A stretch of DNA of 64,000 nucleotides from Acidobacterium sp. (GCA_003131625.1 PKVY01000059.1:1-64000); one strand, 5' to 3'; positions 1 through 10,810 are shown, counted from the first letter of the stretch. Numbers and translations: made by a program. The notes: a model not told the origin generated them from the sequence alone.

Positions 1-841
1 GATAGCTGAAGCCGCCGCCCAGTGTTGTGATCGTGCAGAGGTTGTTTGTGTAGTTGGCGGAAGTGCAGCCGGCGGGCATCTCCTTCACCGCGTTGTTGTA
101 GGTATCGGCGACATAGACGTTGCCGCTCCCGTCCACCGCCACTCCCTCGGGATCGAGGAAGCCGCCGCCCAGCGTCGTGATCGTGCAGAGGTTGCTGGTG
201 TAGTTCGTGGATGTACAGCCGGGGGGCATCTCCTTCACCGCGTTGGTGTTATCGGCGACATAGACGTTGCCGCTCCCGTCCACCGCCACGGCAAATGGAT
301 AGCTGAAGCCACCGCCCAGCGTCGTGACGCAACTGGCGAAAGCGCAGCCTGCGGGCATCTCCTCCACTGCGCTGTTGCCGTGATCGGCGACATAGACGTT
401 GCCGCTGCCGTCCACCGCCACGCCATCGGGACCATTGAAGCCGAAGAGGCCGCCCAGTGTCGTGACGCAGCTGGGGGAAGCGCAGCCGGCGGGCATCTCC
501 TTCACCGCGTTGCGGTCCACTTCGGCGACATAAACGTTGCCGCTCGCGTCCACCGCCACTCCCTCGGGATAGAGGAAGCTGCCGCCCAACGTCGTCACCG
601 CACCGGCGAAATACGCGGTCTGGGCCTGGAGCGGGCAGAGAGCCAGGCCGCCCAGCAGCAGCGCACCCAGCGAGAATGCGCCTGGCCTGATGGGGCCCAG
701 CAAACGCCGAGCCGCCCTCGTCCATAACCCAGCTACCCGCAGAGGTGCAGGTTCTGTGTTGCGCTTGCTGGTGGATACGCCTGAGGAAACTGCCTGATTC
801 AGGATGGATGCCAAAGAGCGGACGAAGGACAAAGCAGCCAT
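1..841 (-). CDS. Secreted NHL-repeat protein, C-terminus beyond the window
   Basis: Partial: 280 codons are visible and the frame is still open at position 1. The ATG at 841 follows an AAGGAG ribosome site. After a basic N-terminus there is a hydrophobic stretch ending in a plausible signal-peptidase site (CPLQAQTA, near residue 70). Then come NHL beta-propeller repeats of the form GVAVDGSGNVYVAD...NAVKEMPAGC, each carrying two cysteines; in the last two visible repeats the spacing between the cysteines is expanded. It is a paralogue of the next gene upstream (1337-5089), with the same repeat consensus and a similar start. NHL propellers usually bind proteins or ligands; the substrate is unknown. 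It is probably periplasmic or secreted. Confidence 0.8.
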   Translation of the reverse strand, partial: MAALSFVRSLASILNQAVSSGVSTSKRNTEPAPLRVAGLWTRAARRLLGPIRPGAFSLGALLLGGLALCPLQAQTAYFAGAVTTLGGSFLYPEGVAVDASGNVYVAEVDRNAVKEMPAGCASPSCVTTLGGLFGFNGPDGVAVDGSGNVYVADHGNSAVEEMPAGCAFASCVTTLGGGFSYPFAVAVDGSGNVYVADNTNAVKEMPPGCTSTNYTSNLCTITTLGGGFLDPEGVAVDGSGNVYVADTYNNAVKEMPAGCTSANYTNNLCTITTLGGGFSY

Positions 842-1336
842 GGGAGATTCTCCTTGAGAGAAACTCACCACTCATTTCGGGGAAAGGAGCGGCGATCAAT
901 GCAAAGCATCGACTTCAGCCGCAGCGTGGGAAGAATCCCAAAAGGAAGGTCCTGCGCGTGGGGTTTTGAGCCGAGCGAATCGGGCCCCGCTCAGAGCGTA
1001 TCCGAGCTGGAACAGAAAGAACGATGGTTCGGTACAGGGGAAACGGTACGCCTTCAGATAACTGCGGGAGGAGAGGAAAGTCAAGAAGAATGTCCGATGT
1101 CGGAGCCAATCCGCGCGCGGGCTTCGAAGTTGAAGCCGCAAGGGACCAGGAGAAGCCCTGTCTGATCGATTCCGGTGTCGCTTAATCTGCCCCTAGCCTG
1201 ACCAGGCTGCATATCTGCCGGAGAGCCTCCCGGCTGGTCGCTCTTAGTACCTCCTGGCGTTACGGAGAGGAGGGCCGTTGGCGCACAGGTCATTAGTCGC
1301 GGAAAGAAGGTTGCAAGGATTCTGGTTCGAGCAACC
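842..1336. other. Gap between the two NHL genes
   Basis: About 495 bases without a convincing gene. It holds the promoter for the 1-841 gene and a leader of roughly 200 nt. GC-rich inverted segments between 1190 and 1270 could form RNA structure, but I recognise no riboswitch or tRNA. Confidence 0.4.
1056..1084 (-). promoter_or_regulatory. Sigma70-like promoter for the 1-841 NHL gene
   Basis: On the minus strand TTGACT (1084-1079) and TTATCT (1061-1056) are separated by 17 bases. Transcription would start near 1049, giving a 5' leader of about 208 nt before the start codon at 841. Confidence 0.5.
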
Positions 1337-4300
1337 TTATGGTTCTATCTGCCACACTGCGGCGGGGGTGCCGGGGCTTCCCTGGCTGGTGATTGTGGCT
1401 CCGTTCATCAGCCAGATATAGGCCTGCTCCGAGCTGGTGTTGCGCCACAGGATGCCGGCGCGGCCGCTCCCGTCGTAGTCGCCCACGCCCTGAATGACCC
1501 AGTCGGAGGAGACGTAACTGACGCTGCCGCCGCCCGACATGGCTGTTCCGTTGATGAACCAGAGGTAGACCTGCCCGGTGGTGCTGTTGCGCCACAGGAT
1601 GTCACTCTTGCCGTCTCCATTGAAATCGCCCACCCCCGCAATGCTCCAGTCGGAGGAGACGTAGCCGAGGCTTCCGCTGCTGGTCAGCGTGGTCCCGTTC
1701 ATCAGCCAGATGAAGACTTGCCCGGTGGTGCTGTTGTGCCACAGGATGTCGGCATCGCCATCTCCATTGAAATCGCCGATGCCCTGAATGACCCAGTCCG
1801 AGGAGATGTAGGTGACGCTCCCGCCGCCCGACATCGTGGTTCCGTTGATGAACCAGAGGTAGACCTGACCGGTGGTGCTATTGCGCCACAGGATGTCGGC
1901 TTTGCCATCCCCATTGAAATCGCCGATGCCCTTAATGCTCCAGTCCGAGGAGACGTAGCCGAGGCTGCCGCTGCCGGCGATGGTGCTGCCGTTCATCAAC
2001 CAGATGAAGACCTCGCCGGTGGTGCTGTTCCGCCACAGGATGTCGGCTTTGCCATCGCCATTGAAATCGCCGGCGCCCTGAATGACCCAGTCGGAGGTGG
2101 GAGTGCCGGGACTCCCGGTGCCCGGACCGGGACCCCCGCTGCCCGGATACGTGGTCCCGTTCATCAGCCAGATGTAGACCTGCTCGGTGGAGTTGTTCCG
2201 CCACAGAATGTCGCTCTTGCAGTCGCCGTTGAAGTCGCCCACCGCGGCAAACGACGCCGGATTCGGATTCGGATTCGGGTTCGCGGTCGTGCAGGATCCG
2301 ATCGCCTGAACCACCGTTACAGGAGCCGTTCCGGTGGCAGTGGTGTAGGTCGAGGCGCTTTCCGAGTCCGGTGTATAGGTCAGCGTCAGAATGTCGTTGC
2401 CCAGCGCCAGGCTCCCAGCCGGGACGATGATGTCCGCAGACGCGATAAACAGCCTCGTGACAGCCGACGTGTAGGCGCCGCTGGTCAAAGTCACGGAGCC
2501 GGTCGGGGTGGGATTCCCGGGTCCGCCGCTGACGGTCACCGTTACCGTGAACGCCTGTGCCGAGTTGATGTTCGAGGAAGTGGGAATCACCGTGACGGTC
2601 GGCGTGATTATCGCTGCCAGTCCGGCGCCGCTCAGCCCAATGCTCTGCGTAGCATAGGTGACGTTAAGGGTGTTGTCAGTTACCACGGCTGTACCCGTGA
2701 TCGGCCCGGCGGTCGTTGGGGCAAAGTCCACTGCCAGTTGGCAACCGGCTCCGGCTGCCAGCATGCCGGCGGAGGACGACGAAGTCACTTCGGGACAGGT
2801 CGTGGATGCGTCCAGCGTAAAGCCGGCGGAGACGTAGGGATTCTCGCCCACGCCCGGAGCCGGGAAGATGAGTGGGGCGTTACCGATGTTGCGCAGTGTG
2901 ACGGTCTGCGGGCTGTCGCTGCTTTGCGATCCGACGGTCGTATTGGCGAAGCTCAGGCTGGGCACGGTGGCGAGGTTCAGTGCGTATACACTGTTGGCGT
3001 AATAATCCTCGACGTAAACCTTGCCGCTTCCGTCGACGGCCACGCCCTTCAGAGCGAAAAGGTTGATGGAGCCGGTGCCGAATGGCGTGACGCAGCTCGA
3101 CGAAGCGCAGCCAGCGGGCATCTCCAATACCGCAGCGAACCCGCGGCCGCTGGCATGATCGTTATCGGTGACGTAGATGTTGCCGCTGCCATCCAGGGCT
3201 ACAGCAGCGGGAGCGATGAATCCGCCGCCCAGAGTCGTGGCACAACTGGCGGACGTACAGCCAGGGGGCATCTCCTTGACCGCGTCGTCATCGAGGACAT
3301 AGAGGTTGCCGCTCCCATCCACCGCCAGGGCACCGATATCGCTGAACCAGCCGCCCAGCGTGATGACGCAGCTGGTGGAAGCGCAGCCCGAGGGCAACTC
3401 CTTCACCGCGTTGCCATCGGAGGCATAGAGCTTGCCGGCCCCGTCCACCGCCAGGCTACCAGGATAAGGGAAGGCGGTAAGGGTGGCGACGCAGCCAGCT
3501 GCAACGCAGCCGGGCGGCATCATCTTCACCGCCGAATTGCCGGAATCGGCGACGTAGAGGTTGCCGGCCCCGTCCACCGCCACGGAAGTGGGCTGTCTGA
3601 ACACCTGTCCTTCGCTGTTGTTGCCGCCCAATTCCACGGGCGTGCAGGTGCTGATCGTGCAGCCAGCCGGAAACTCCCGCACCTCCCCGAGGCCGGATGG
3701 ATCGGCGACGTATACGTTGCCGATCGCGTCCACCGCCAGGCCCGAGGGATCGCCGGCACCTGCGCCCACCACGATGGGAGTCTGATTGCTCTGGAACACC
3801 AGTTGCGGCCCCTGGCCGGTGCCGAAGATATAAGCCGTCGCGATGACTCCGCTGGCATCGGACAGCACCACCGCTCCACAGCGCGCGCCGGCGTATTTCG
3901 GCGCGAACGTCACATCCATCGTGCAGGCCTGGCCTGCGCTGTAGGTGTAGCTGGTCCCGACGGTATCGCAGCTTCCGGTGCCCGCATCGGCAAAGTCCAG
4001 CCCTTTGGCGCCCTGGGTCAGTACGGACGCGGTGATGCCCGTGTCGGCAGCGGTGAAGGCGAAGGTCAGGGTCTTCTGCGCCGGTTCAGCAGTTCCCACG
4101 GCAACAGCGCCGAAGTTCACGCCGTGCCTCTCGATCTCGATCACCAGGTCTTCTTCACGCTCGTTGAAATAGTAGTTGCCGCTGGCGTCGACCGCCACGG
4201 CGTTTGGCATTCCGTGGGCATAAAGCGGCGTCATGCAGCTGGAAGAAGTGCAGCCGGCGGGGATCTCAAACATCTGCGGGGAATCTGCCCCCGAGGCCAC

Positions 4301-5089
4301 CCAGATGTTGCCATTCCCGTCTACTGCTACACCAAGAGGGTGTCTGATGCCGTCGAGAAGGCTCAGCGCCGTCACGCAACCGGAGGAAGCACAGCCAGGA
4401 GGCATCTCCTTCAGCGCGTTGTTGCCGCGATCAACGACGTAGACGTTGCCGCTGGCGTCCACGGCCACGCCCCAGGGATCGTTGAAGCCACCGCCCAGCG
4501 TCGTGACGCAGCTCGAGGAAGTGCAGCCAGGGGATATCTCCTTCACCGCGTTGTTGCCGGAATCGCCGACATAGACGTTGCCGCTCCCGTCTACGGCCAC
4601 ACCCCTAGGGGCATTGAAGCCGCCGCCCAGCGTCGTCACGCAACTGGAGGATGCACAGCCCCGAGGCATCTCCTTCACGGCGTTGTTGCCGGAATCAGCG
4701 ACGTAGACGTTGCCGCTGGCGTCCACCGCCACGCCGACCGGCGCGCTGAAGCCACCGCCCAGCGTCGTGACGCAGATCAAGGAAGTGCAGCCGGCGGGCA
4801 TCTCCGTCACTTCATTGTCGAGGCCATTGGCAACATACACATTGCCGTTCCGGTCGACCGCCACGCCTTCGGGGTCGACGAAGAGGCCGCCCAGTGCTGT
4901 CTCAGCGTCGGCGAAATACGCCTTCTGGGCGTGGAGCGGGGATAGAATCAGGGCGCCTGGCAGAAGCATGGTTGCCAGGAACAGGGCGAGGCGACGCTGC
5001 GGTTGCGGCTTTCTTCCGCTACAGGATGCATTCGAACGAAAAGCCGAAGGCAGTGTGAAGAGCGAACGCACTACCGATCCGAAACCCAT
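1337..5089 (-). CDS. Large secreted NHL / Ig-like / FG-GAP repeat protein
   Basis: 1250 aa. I chose the ATG at 5089 because AAGGAG lies 7 nt upstream and the N-terminus then matches its paralogue at 1-841; an ATG at 5182 in the same frame lacks these supports. Order: N-terminal signal or anchor (hydrophobic stretch ending SPLHAQKA), NHL repeats (about 60-320), a choice-of-anchor-D (ASPM/SPD2/Hydin-like) domain (323-425), a second NHL block (430-700), a second anchor-D domain (708-825), an Ig-like domain (825-925), then six FG-GAP/VCBS repeats with the calcium-type motif GDFNGDGKADILWRN (945-1250). Most NHL repeats carry a C-x4-C pair. It is probably a surface or secreted protein with an adhesion or binding role; no catalytic motif was seen. 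A 1075-codon open frame on the opposite strand is a compositional shadow. Confidence 0.85.
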   Translation of the reverse strand: MGFGSVVRSLFTLPSAFRSNASCSGRKPQPQRRLALFLATMLLPGALILSPLHAQKAYFADAETALGGLFVDPEGVAVDRNGNVYVANGLDNEVTEMPAGCTSLICVTTLGGGFSAPVGVAVDASGNVYVADSGNNAVKEMPRGCASSSCVTTLGGGFNAPRGVAVDGSGNVYVGDSGNNAVKEISPGCTSSSCVTTLGGGFNDPWGVAVDASGNVYVVDRGNNALKEMPPGCASSGCVTALSLLDGIRHPLGVAVDGNGNIWVASGADSPQMFEIPAGCTSSSCMTPLYAHGMPNAVAVDASGNYYFNEREEDLVIEIERHGVNFGAVAVGTAEPAQKTLTFAFTAADTGITASVLTQGAKGLDFADAGTGSCDTVGTSYTYSAGQACTMDVTFAPKYAGARCGAVVLSDASGVIATAYIFGTGQGPQLVFQSNQTPIVVGAGAGDPSGLAVDAIGNVYVADPSGLGEVREFPAGCTISTCTPVELGGNNSEGQVFRQPTSVAVDGAGNLYVADSGNSAVKMMPPGCVAAGCVATLTAFPYPGSLAVDGAGKLYASDGNAVKELPSGCASTSCVITLGGWFSDIGALAVDGSGNLYVLDDDAVKEMPPGCTSASCATTLGGGFIAPAAVALDGSGNIYVTDNDHASGRGFAAVLEMPAGCASSSCVTPFGTGSINLFALKGVAVDGSGKVYVEDYYANSVYALNLATVPSLSFANTTVGSQSSDSPQTVTLRNIGNAPLIFPAPGVGENPYVSAGFTLDASTTCPEVTSSSSAGMLAAGAGCQLAVDFAPTTAGPITGTAVVTDNTLNVTYATQSIGLSGAGLAAIITPTVTVIPTSSNINSAQAFTVTVTVSGGPGNPTPTGSVTLTSGAYTSAVTRLFIASADIIVPAGSLALGNDILTLTYTPDSESASTYTTATGTAPVTVVQAIGSCTTANPNPNPNPASFAAVGDFNGDCKSDILWRNNSTEQVYIWLMNGTTYPGSGGPGPGTGSPGTPTSDWVIQGAGDFNGDGKADILWRNSTTGEVFIWLMNGSTIAGSGSLGYVSSDWSIKGIGDFNGDGKADILWRNSTTGQVYLWFINGTTMSGGGSVTYISSDWVIQGIGDFNGDGDADILWHNSTTGQVFIWLMNGTTLTSSGSLGYVSSDWSIAGVGDFNGDGKSDILWRNSTTGQVYLWFINGTAMSGGGSVSYVSSDWVIQGVGDYDGSGRAGILWRNTSSEQAYIWLMNGATITSQGSPGTPAAVWQIEP

Positions 5090-5409
5090 GTGAATGCTCC
5101 TTGCCACCAGCTCCGCTCGATTGGGGGGTAAGAAGGGTGAGAGAGGAGAGCCCGGCTTGCCATGCGTTCCATGCCGCTTCATCGCTGGAACACAACGATT
5201 AGGTTTCGATGAATTGGAGACGCTAAGTAGAGACTACTGATGTTGCAGGACCTGGAGATTGATGTCAATGCAATGTTAGGTTTGCTGCGCCAGTAACTTT
5301 CGATTGGGCGAGTGACCTTTCGGTAATATCAGGATTGGTGACCAACCGTCGCCCGGTCGTAGTGGCAGTCGGGTCAAGGTATCAGGCGCGACGGACTTCG
5401 TGAGTCTAG
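5090..5409. other. Leader and promoter region of the large NHL gene
   Basis: About 320 bases. It contains the promoter at 5240-5268 and a leader of roughly 145 nt with a run of pyrimidines on the coding strand. Nothing else is recognisable before the PIN remnant. Confidence 0.4.
5240..5268 (-). promoter_or_regulatory. Sigma70-like promoter for the large NHL gene
   Basis: A consensus -35 TTGACA (5268-5263) and a weak -10 CAACAT (5245-5240) are 17 bases apart on the minus strand. The start would be near 5233, about 145 nt before the ATG at 5089. Confidence 0.4.
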
Positions 5410-5540
5410 CTAAGGAATCGCGGCGCGGATTCCAAGCTCGTCTGCAATGTCGCCCAATCGCCGATCTTTGGTCCAGATCGAGATGGACTTGTCGAAGAGG
5501 GCGGAGGCGCACCGCTCCGTTCCACGCTGATCGCCACTCT
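5410..5540 (-). pseudogene. C-terminal remnant of a PIN-domain (VapC-like) toxin
   Basis: Directly after the mutase stop codon, about 43 codons read in frame to TAG at 5412-5410, including SISIWTKDRRLGDIADELGI. That pattern (hydrophobic strand, TKDRRL, then a terminal helix) is typical of the last part of PIN-domain ribonucleases. The first two thirds, including most acidic catalytic residues, are absent and no start codon or antitoxin gene is present, so this looks like a decayed toxin gene cut off at the mutase stop. Family assignment rests on about 30 residues only. Confidence 0.4.
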
Positions 5541-7109
<1,569 letters not shown>

Positions 7110-7153
7110 TCAGAACCAGCCATTGTAAGGCAGTGCAGAGATGTGTTGCTGGT

Positions 7154-7633
7154 TCAGGCGCGCTTCTGCTTGCGGCTGGCGCGCCAGAAGGAGCTGACGG
7201 TGAACCAGGCGAAGAGCACGGCGAAGGCGGCGTAGAGAGGGAGATGGTGGTCGTGCCATCCAGCGGATTTGTAGAGCTGCCAGGAGTGGACCGCGAAAAC
7301 CAATGTGAAAATGGCGAAGAACGAGCCGGTGATCTGGAGGGTGAGGATGCCGGTGGCGTGGGCGAACGGACGCCACATGGATGCGCCGAAGCGCCCTGCA
7401 CCGCGAGCGAGGCGACGGCTGCCCTCGGCGATGGACGGCGCGGAAGGAAGGGCGGGACCAGGCCTTTTTGGTACAGCGGTTGCGGTGGGAGCAGGCTGCG
7501 TGGCGGCGGGAGAGGGTTGCGTAGCGGCGGATCGCTGAAGGGCCGCAGCAGCCCCGGCGGTTCCGTCGCGCAGCTTCTCGGCCGCGACGCGCGCGCCAAT
7601 GCCCAGAGCTCGGCCGAGGCGATTCGGCTGCAT
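7154..7633 (-). CDS. Small membrane protein, unknown function
   Basis: 159 aa. The N-terminal half is low-complexity (Ala/Pro/Thr/Gln-rich, residues about 25-65). The C-terminal half has two hydrophobic segments (about 98-117 and 130-149) and ends in a basic tail SRKQKRA. No family recognised. The ATG lies 6 nt after a -10-like TAGACT and has no ribosome site, so the mRNA may be leaderless. It precedes the mutase gene on the same strand. Confidence 0.6.
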   Translation of the reverse strand: MQPNRLGRALGIGARVAAEKLRDGTAGAAAALQRSAATQPSPAATQPAPTATAVPKRPGPALPSAPSIAEGSRRLARGAGRFGASMWRPFAHATGILTLQITGSFFAIFTLVFAVHSWQLYKSAGWHDHHLPLYAAFAVLFAWFTVSSFWRASRKQKRA

Positions 7634-7639
7634 GGGAAA

Positions 7640-7645
7640 AGTCTA
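7640..7645 (-). promoter_or_regulatory. -10 element of a probable leaderless gene
   Basis: TAGACT on the minus strand ends 6 nt before the ATG at 7633. No Shine-Dalgarno sequence fits between. Confidence 0.4.
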
Positions 7646-7763
7646 GCAGCGCGACAGAAGCGGGGGCACGATTCGGATTGCCCAGTGGGAACATCAGAAT
7701 ATAAGGTAAGGGAATCGGCGTGGGCAGCTCGGAACTGCGAAGCCGGGAAAACGAGGTCCTGAC

Positions 7764-8102
7764 TTGAATCAAAAACTCCGCAAGCTGGTTCAGCAACTGG
7801 GCGAGGCGATCCACGAGAGCGTGTCGGAGTCGCCGCGCATTGCAGGCGTGGTCGCCGATATTCGCCGGCAGGGTTTTGAAGTGATGCTCATGCTGGAGGC
7901 GACGATCGGGCTGAACGAAGTGGAGGAGCAGCCAGAGGGTGCGCTGGATGCATCGAAGACAGCGCGGGAGCGCGCCGACGCGGAGGAACAGGGCACATTT
8001 ACCGCGCAGGATCTGCATTTCCTGAAGTCGCTGCGGATTTCAATCGCGGGTGAGCATGGGGAACAGGCAGAAGAGGGACAAGGAGAGCAGGAGGACGTGT
8101 GA
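7764..8102 (+). CDS. Small acidic protein, unknown function
   Basis: 112 aa. Starts at TTG (7764) with GAGGT 8 nt upstream. Sequence such as LVQQLGEAIHESVSESPRIA and FEVMLMLEATIGL suggests a helical protein; the tail is rich in Glu/Gln and Gly. No known domain recognised. It is divergent from 7154-7633. Confidence 0.6.
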   Translation: MNQKLRKLVQQLGEAIHESVSESPRIAGVVADIRRQGFEVMLMLEATIGLNEVEEQPEGALDASKTARERADAEEQGTFTAQDLHFLKSLRISIAGEHGEQAEEGQGEQEDV

Positions 8103-8268
8103 TGTGCGTGCAGGCTGAACTGCGACGACGGGCGCGCGGTTCGCCGGGGTTGTGATATATCTGGCCTTCGCCCTACCGCGAGCGCCAACATGGGCCTGCC
8201 TGAGACCCCGGTCGCCGACAAAGCAGCGGGAAGGCAGCAAGTTCAGGCAAGAGCCGTGAGAGGCGATC

Positions 8269-9534
8269 ATGCCGATGAGAGATACTCTGGGCGTACTTCT
8301 GGCGGGCGGAGCCGGAGAACGGCTTTTTCCGCTGACGCGCGATCGAGCCAAGCCGGCAGTTCCCTTTGGCGGGCAGTACCGCATCATCGACATCACACTT
8401 TCCAACTGCATCAACTCCGATCTGCGCCGGGTGTACATCCTGACGCAGTACAAGGCTCTGTCGCTGAACCGGCACATCCGCGAAGGGTGGACCAGCGTTG
8501 TGGCGCAGGAGCTGGGCGAGTTCATCGAGATTCTGCCGCCGATGCAGCGGGTGAGCGCGAACTGGTACATGGGCACGGCGGACGCGGTCTACCAGAACAT
8601 CTATTCGATTGGATCGGAGCAGCCGAAGCACGTGCTGATCCTTTCCGGCGATCACATATACAAAATGCACTACGGCAAGATGCTGCGGCAGCATCTGGAT
8701 TCGGGCGCCGATGTGACGCTGGCAACGCTGCCGATCGAGCCGCAGGAGGTTGCACGGTTCGGCATTGTAGAAGTGGCGCGCAATGGCGAAGTGGTTGGAT
8801 TCCTCGAGAAGCCGAAGAAGACGGAGCTGCGCTCGCCTTTCAATCCGAACATGGTGGACGCTTCGATGGGCGTTTACCTGTTCAACACCGACGTACTGCT
8901 GCCGGCGCTGATCAAGGATGCCGAAGATCCTGAGTCGCAGCACGATTTCGGGCACAATATTCTGCCGGCGATTTTGGGAAAGTACAAGCTGTTCGCCTAC
9001 AACTTCGTCGACGAGAACCGCAAGGAAGCGCTGTACTGGCGCGACGTGGGAACGCTGGAAGCTTTTTACGACGCGAACATGGACGTAGCAGCGGTGTCGC
9101 CGATTTTCAACCTGTACGACAACAGCTGGCCGATTCGAACGCGGGCACGGCAGTATCCACCGGCGAAATTCGTGTTTGGCGAACCGGGACGAACCGGCAT
9201 GGCGATCAACTCCATCGTTTCGGGCGGTTGCATCGTTTCCGGCGCCGTGGTGCGGAACAGCGTGCTGTCACAGGATGTGCGCGTGAACTCGTACTCGGAG
9301 GTGGATTCGAGCATCGTGTTCACGCACGTAAACATCGGGCGGCATTGCCGGATTAAGAAGGCGATCATCGACCGCGACGTGCATCTGCCGGAAGGAACGG
9401 TGATCGGCTACGACTCGAACGACGACCGGAAGAACTACTTCGTGACGCCGAGTGGGCTGACGGTGGTGACGCGGGATTATTCGCTGTATGAGAATCCGGT
9501 GGCGCCGGATTTCCTGCAGGAGCGCAGAGAGTAG
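8269..9534 (+). CDS. glgC: Glucose-1-phosphate adenylyltransferase
   Basis: 421 aa, the usual length. It makes ADP-glucose from ATP and glucose-1-phosphate, the committed step of bacterial glycogen synthesis. The nucleotide-binding loop LLAGGAGERLFPLT, then AKPAVPFGGQYRIIDITLSN, the catalytic-region segment GTADAVYQN, ILSGDHIYKM, and the substrate-site segment FLEKPKK are all present, followed by a C-terminal left-handed beta-helix with hexapeptide character. ATG 8269 has AGAGG upstream. No other glg gene is in the window. Confidence 0.95.
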   Translation: MPMRDTLGVLLAGGAGERLFPLTRDRAKPAVPFGGQYRIIDITLSNCINSDLRRVYILTQYKALSLNRHIREGWTSVVAQELGEFIEILPPMQRVSANWYMGTADAVYQNIYSIGSEQPKHVLILSGDHIYKMHYGKMLRQHLDSGADVTLATLPIEPQEVARFGIVEVARNGEVVGFLEKPKKTELRSPFNPNMVDASMGVYLFNTDVLLPALIKDAEDPESQHDFGHNILPAILGKYKLFAYNFVDENRKEALYWRDVGTLEAFYDANMDVAAVSPIFNLYDNSWPIRTRARQYPPAKFVFGEPGRTGMAINSIVSGGCIVSGAVVRNSVLSQDVRVNSYSEVDSSIVFTHVNIGRHCRIKKAIIDRDVHLPEGTVIGYDSNDDRKNYFVTPSGLTVVTRDYSLYENPVAPDFLQERRE

Positions 9535-9541
9535 AGAGCCA

Positions 9542-9575
9542 GCCCGCAGCCGGCAGCCTGGTAGCCGGTGGCTCG
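9542..9575. repeat. Heptanucleotide tandem repeat, GCC-type
   Basis: Imperfect copies of GCCNGNA at 7-base spacing just after glgC. It belongs to the same class as the repeats at 30282 and 59978. Confidence 0.45.
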
Positions 9576-9611
9576 TTCCCGCGATTGGGGAAATGGTTTT
9601 GCCGACGCAAT

Positions 9612-9650
9612 TCCCACATCTGCCAAAAGCGGGCAGATGTGGGGCACCCG
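9612..9650. repeat. Palindromic REP-like element, copy 1
   Basis: CCCACATCTGCC and GGCAGATGTGGG form a perfect 12-bp stem around a short A-rich loop, followed by GCACCC. Two further copies lie at 62142 and 62226. It sits between glgC and holA. Confidence 0.7.
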
Positions 9651-9673
9651 ACGGGTCGCGTAGACTGGAGCAA

Positions 9674-10810
9674 ATGGGCGCAGGATTCGCGGCGACGGAT
9701 CGGTTTCTGGCTGAGGTGAAGGAGAATCGTCTGCGAGCCGGGTACGTGCTCGTGGGAGACGATGTGTTTCTCTACGAGCGATGCCGCAGAGCGGTGCTGG
9801 ACGCGCTGGTTCCTGCGGATTTGCGGGACTTTTGCCTTTCGGAAATCGACCTGGCGGAGACGAATATTTTTGAGGCGCTCGATCGGGCGCAGACTCCTTC
9901 GCTGATGGCGCCGTTTCAGGTGCTATTCATCCGCAATTTGAAGCAGATGTACACGCGGGGCGCGAAGAAGGAGGAATTCGCGGCGCTGGAGGCGTATTTC
10001 CGGTCGCCGAATCCGCAGGCGCTGGTGCTTTTTGTGGCGGATCATTTGCGGATTCCTTCGGACCCGCGGCGCATGGATCTGCAGGACAAGGATCGGTACG
10101 AGCGCATTCGAGAGACGCTGGGCGACTGGTGCGGTCTGGTGGAACTGGCCCGCGTCGACGAGGTGGACGCGCTGAAGTGGATGGCGGCGGAGGCGAAGCG
10201 GCGCGAAGTGGTGTTCGAGCAGGATGCGGCGCGGGAGCTGGCTGACGCGCTGGGCGCGGACATGATGCTGATTGCGTCCGAGATGGAGAAGCTGGTGCTC
10301 TATGCCGGAGCGAAGCGGCACGTGACGCTGGGCGATGTGGAGACGATGGTGCTGGCGGCGAAGCAGCGGTCGCTGTACGAGCTGACGGATGCGATTTCGG
10401 CGAAGGATCGCGCGCGTGCGCTGAGCTTGCTGCATGGGTTGCTGAATGCTTCGGATGGCGGGGAGGACTCGGCGATCGGCCATCTATATATGCTGGCGCG
10501 GACGTTCCGGCAGATGCTGGTGATCCTGGAAAAAAATGTGCGGGACTCGCGAGCGATCTGGCAGGCACTGTGGCAAGGGTTCCGGATGCCTCCTTTTGCG
10601 GCGGAGGATGTGATCCGGCAGGCGCGGCGGTACAAGTCGCGCCGGGAACTGACGCGGGCGCTGCGGCTGATTGCTCGCGCGGATCTGGAGCTGCGGTCGC
10701 AGCCTCCGGATAAGCGGCTGGTGCTGGAGCGGCTGGTGCTGGAGCTGGCGAGCGAGCCGAAGGCGGGGGTGGTAGCTGCGATGAGTCCGCAGTATGCGAT
10801 GGAGTGGTGA
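9674..10810 (+). CDS. holA: DNA polymerase III delta subunit
   Basis: 378 aa. The clamp-loader delta subunit opens the beta clamp. Segments such as YVLVGDDVFLYERCRRAV, FQVLFIRNLKQM, LADALGADMMLIASEMEKL and the C-terminal helical collar domain fit HolA in order and length. I start at ATG 9674; in-frame starts further upstream would translate the REP element. A TAGACT hexamer (9661-9666) ends 7 nt before the ATG, so the message may be nearly leaderless, although GGAG also lies in that spacer. Confidence 0.85.
   Translation: MGAGFAATDRFLAEVKENRLRAGYVLVGDDVFLYERCRRAVLDALVPADLRDFCLSEIDLAETNIFEALDRAQTPSLMAPFQVLFIRNLKQMYTRGAKKEEFAALEAYFRSPNPQALVLFVADHLRIPSDPRRMDLQDKDRYERIRETLGDWCGLVELARVDEVDALKWMAAEAKRREVVFEQDAARELADALGADMMLIASEMEKLVLYAGAKRHVTLGDVETMVLAAKQRSLYELTDAISAKDRARALSLLHGLLNASDGGEDSAIGHLYMLARTFRQMLVILEKNVRDSRAIWQALWQGFRMPPFAAEDVIRQARRYKSRRELTRALRLIARADLELRSQPPDKRLVLERLVLELASEPKAGVVAAMSPQYAMEW

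Noticed and set aside
1180-1270. Possible riboswitch in the NHL leader
   Set aside because: Inverted GC segments are present but no known aptamer core (for example cyclic-di-GMP or cobalamin) could be matched.
1718-4945. 1075-codon open frame on the plus strand opposite the large NHL gene
   Set aside because: It mirrors the repeats of the minus-strand gene and reads as Arg/His/Asp-rich nonsense. High G+C removes stop codons on the opposite strand.
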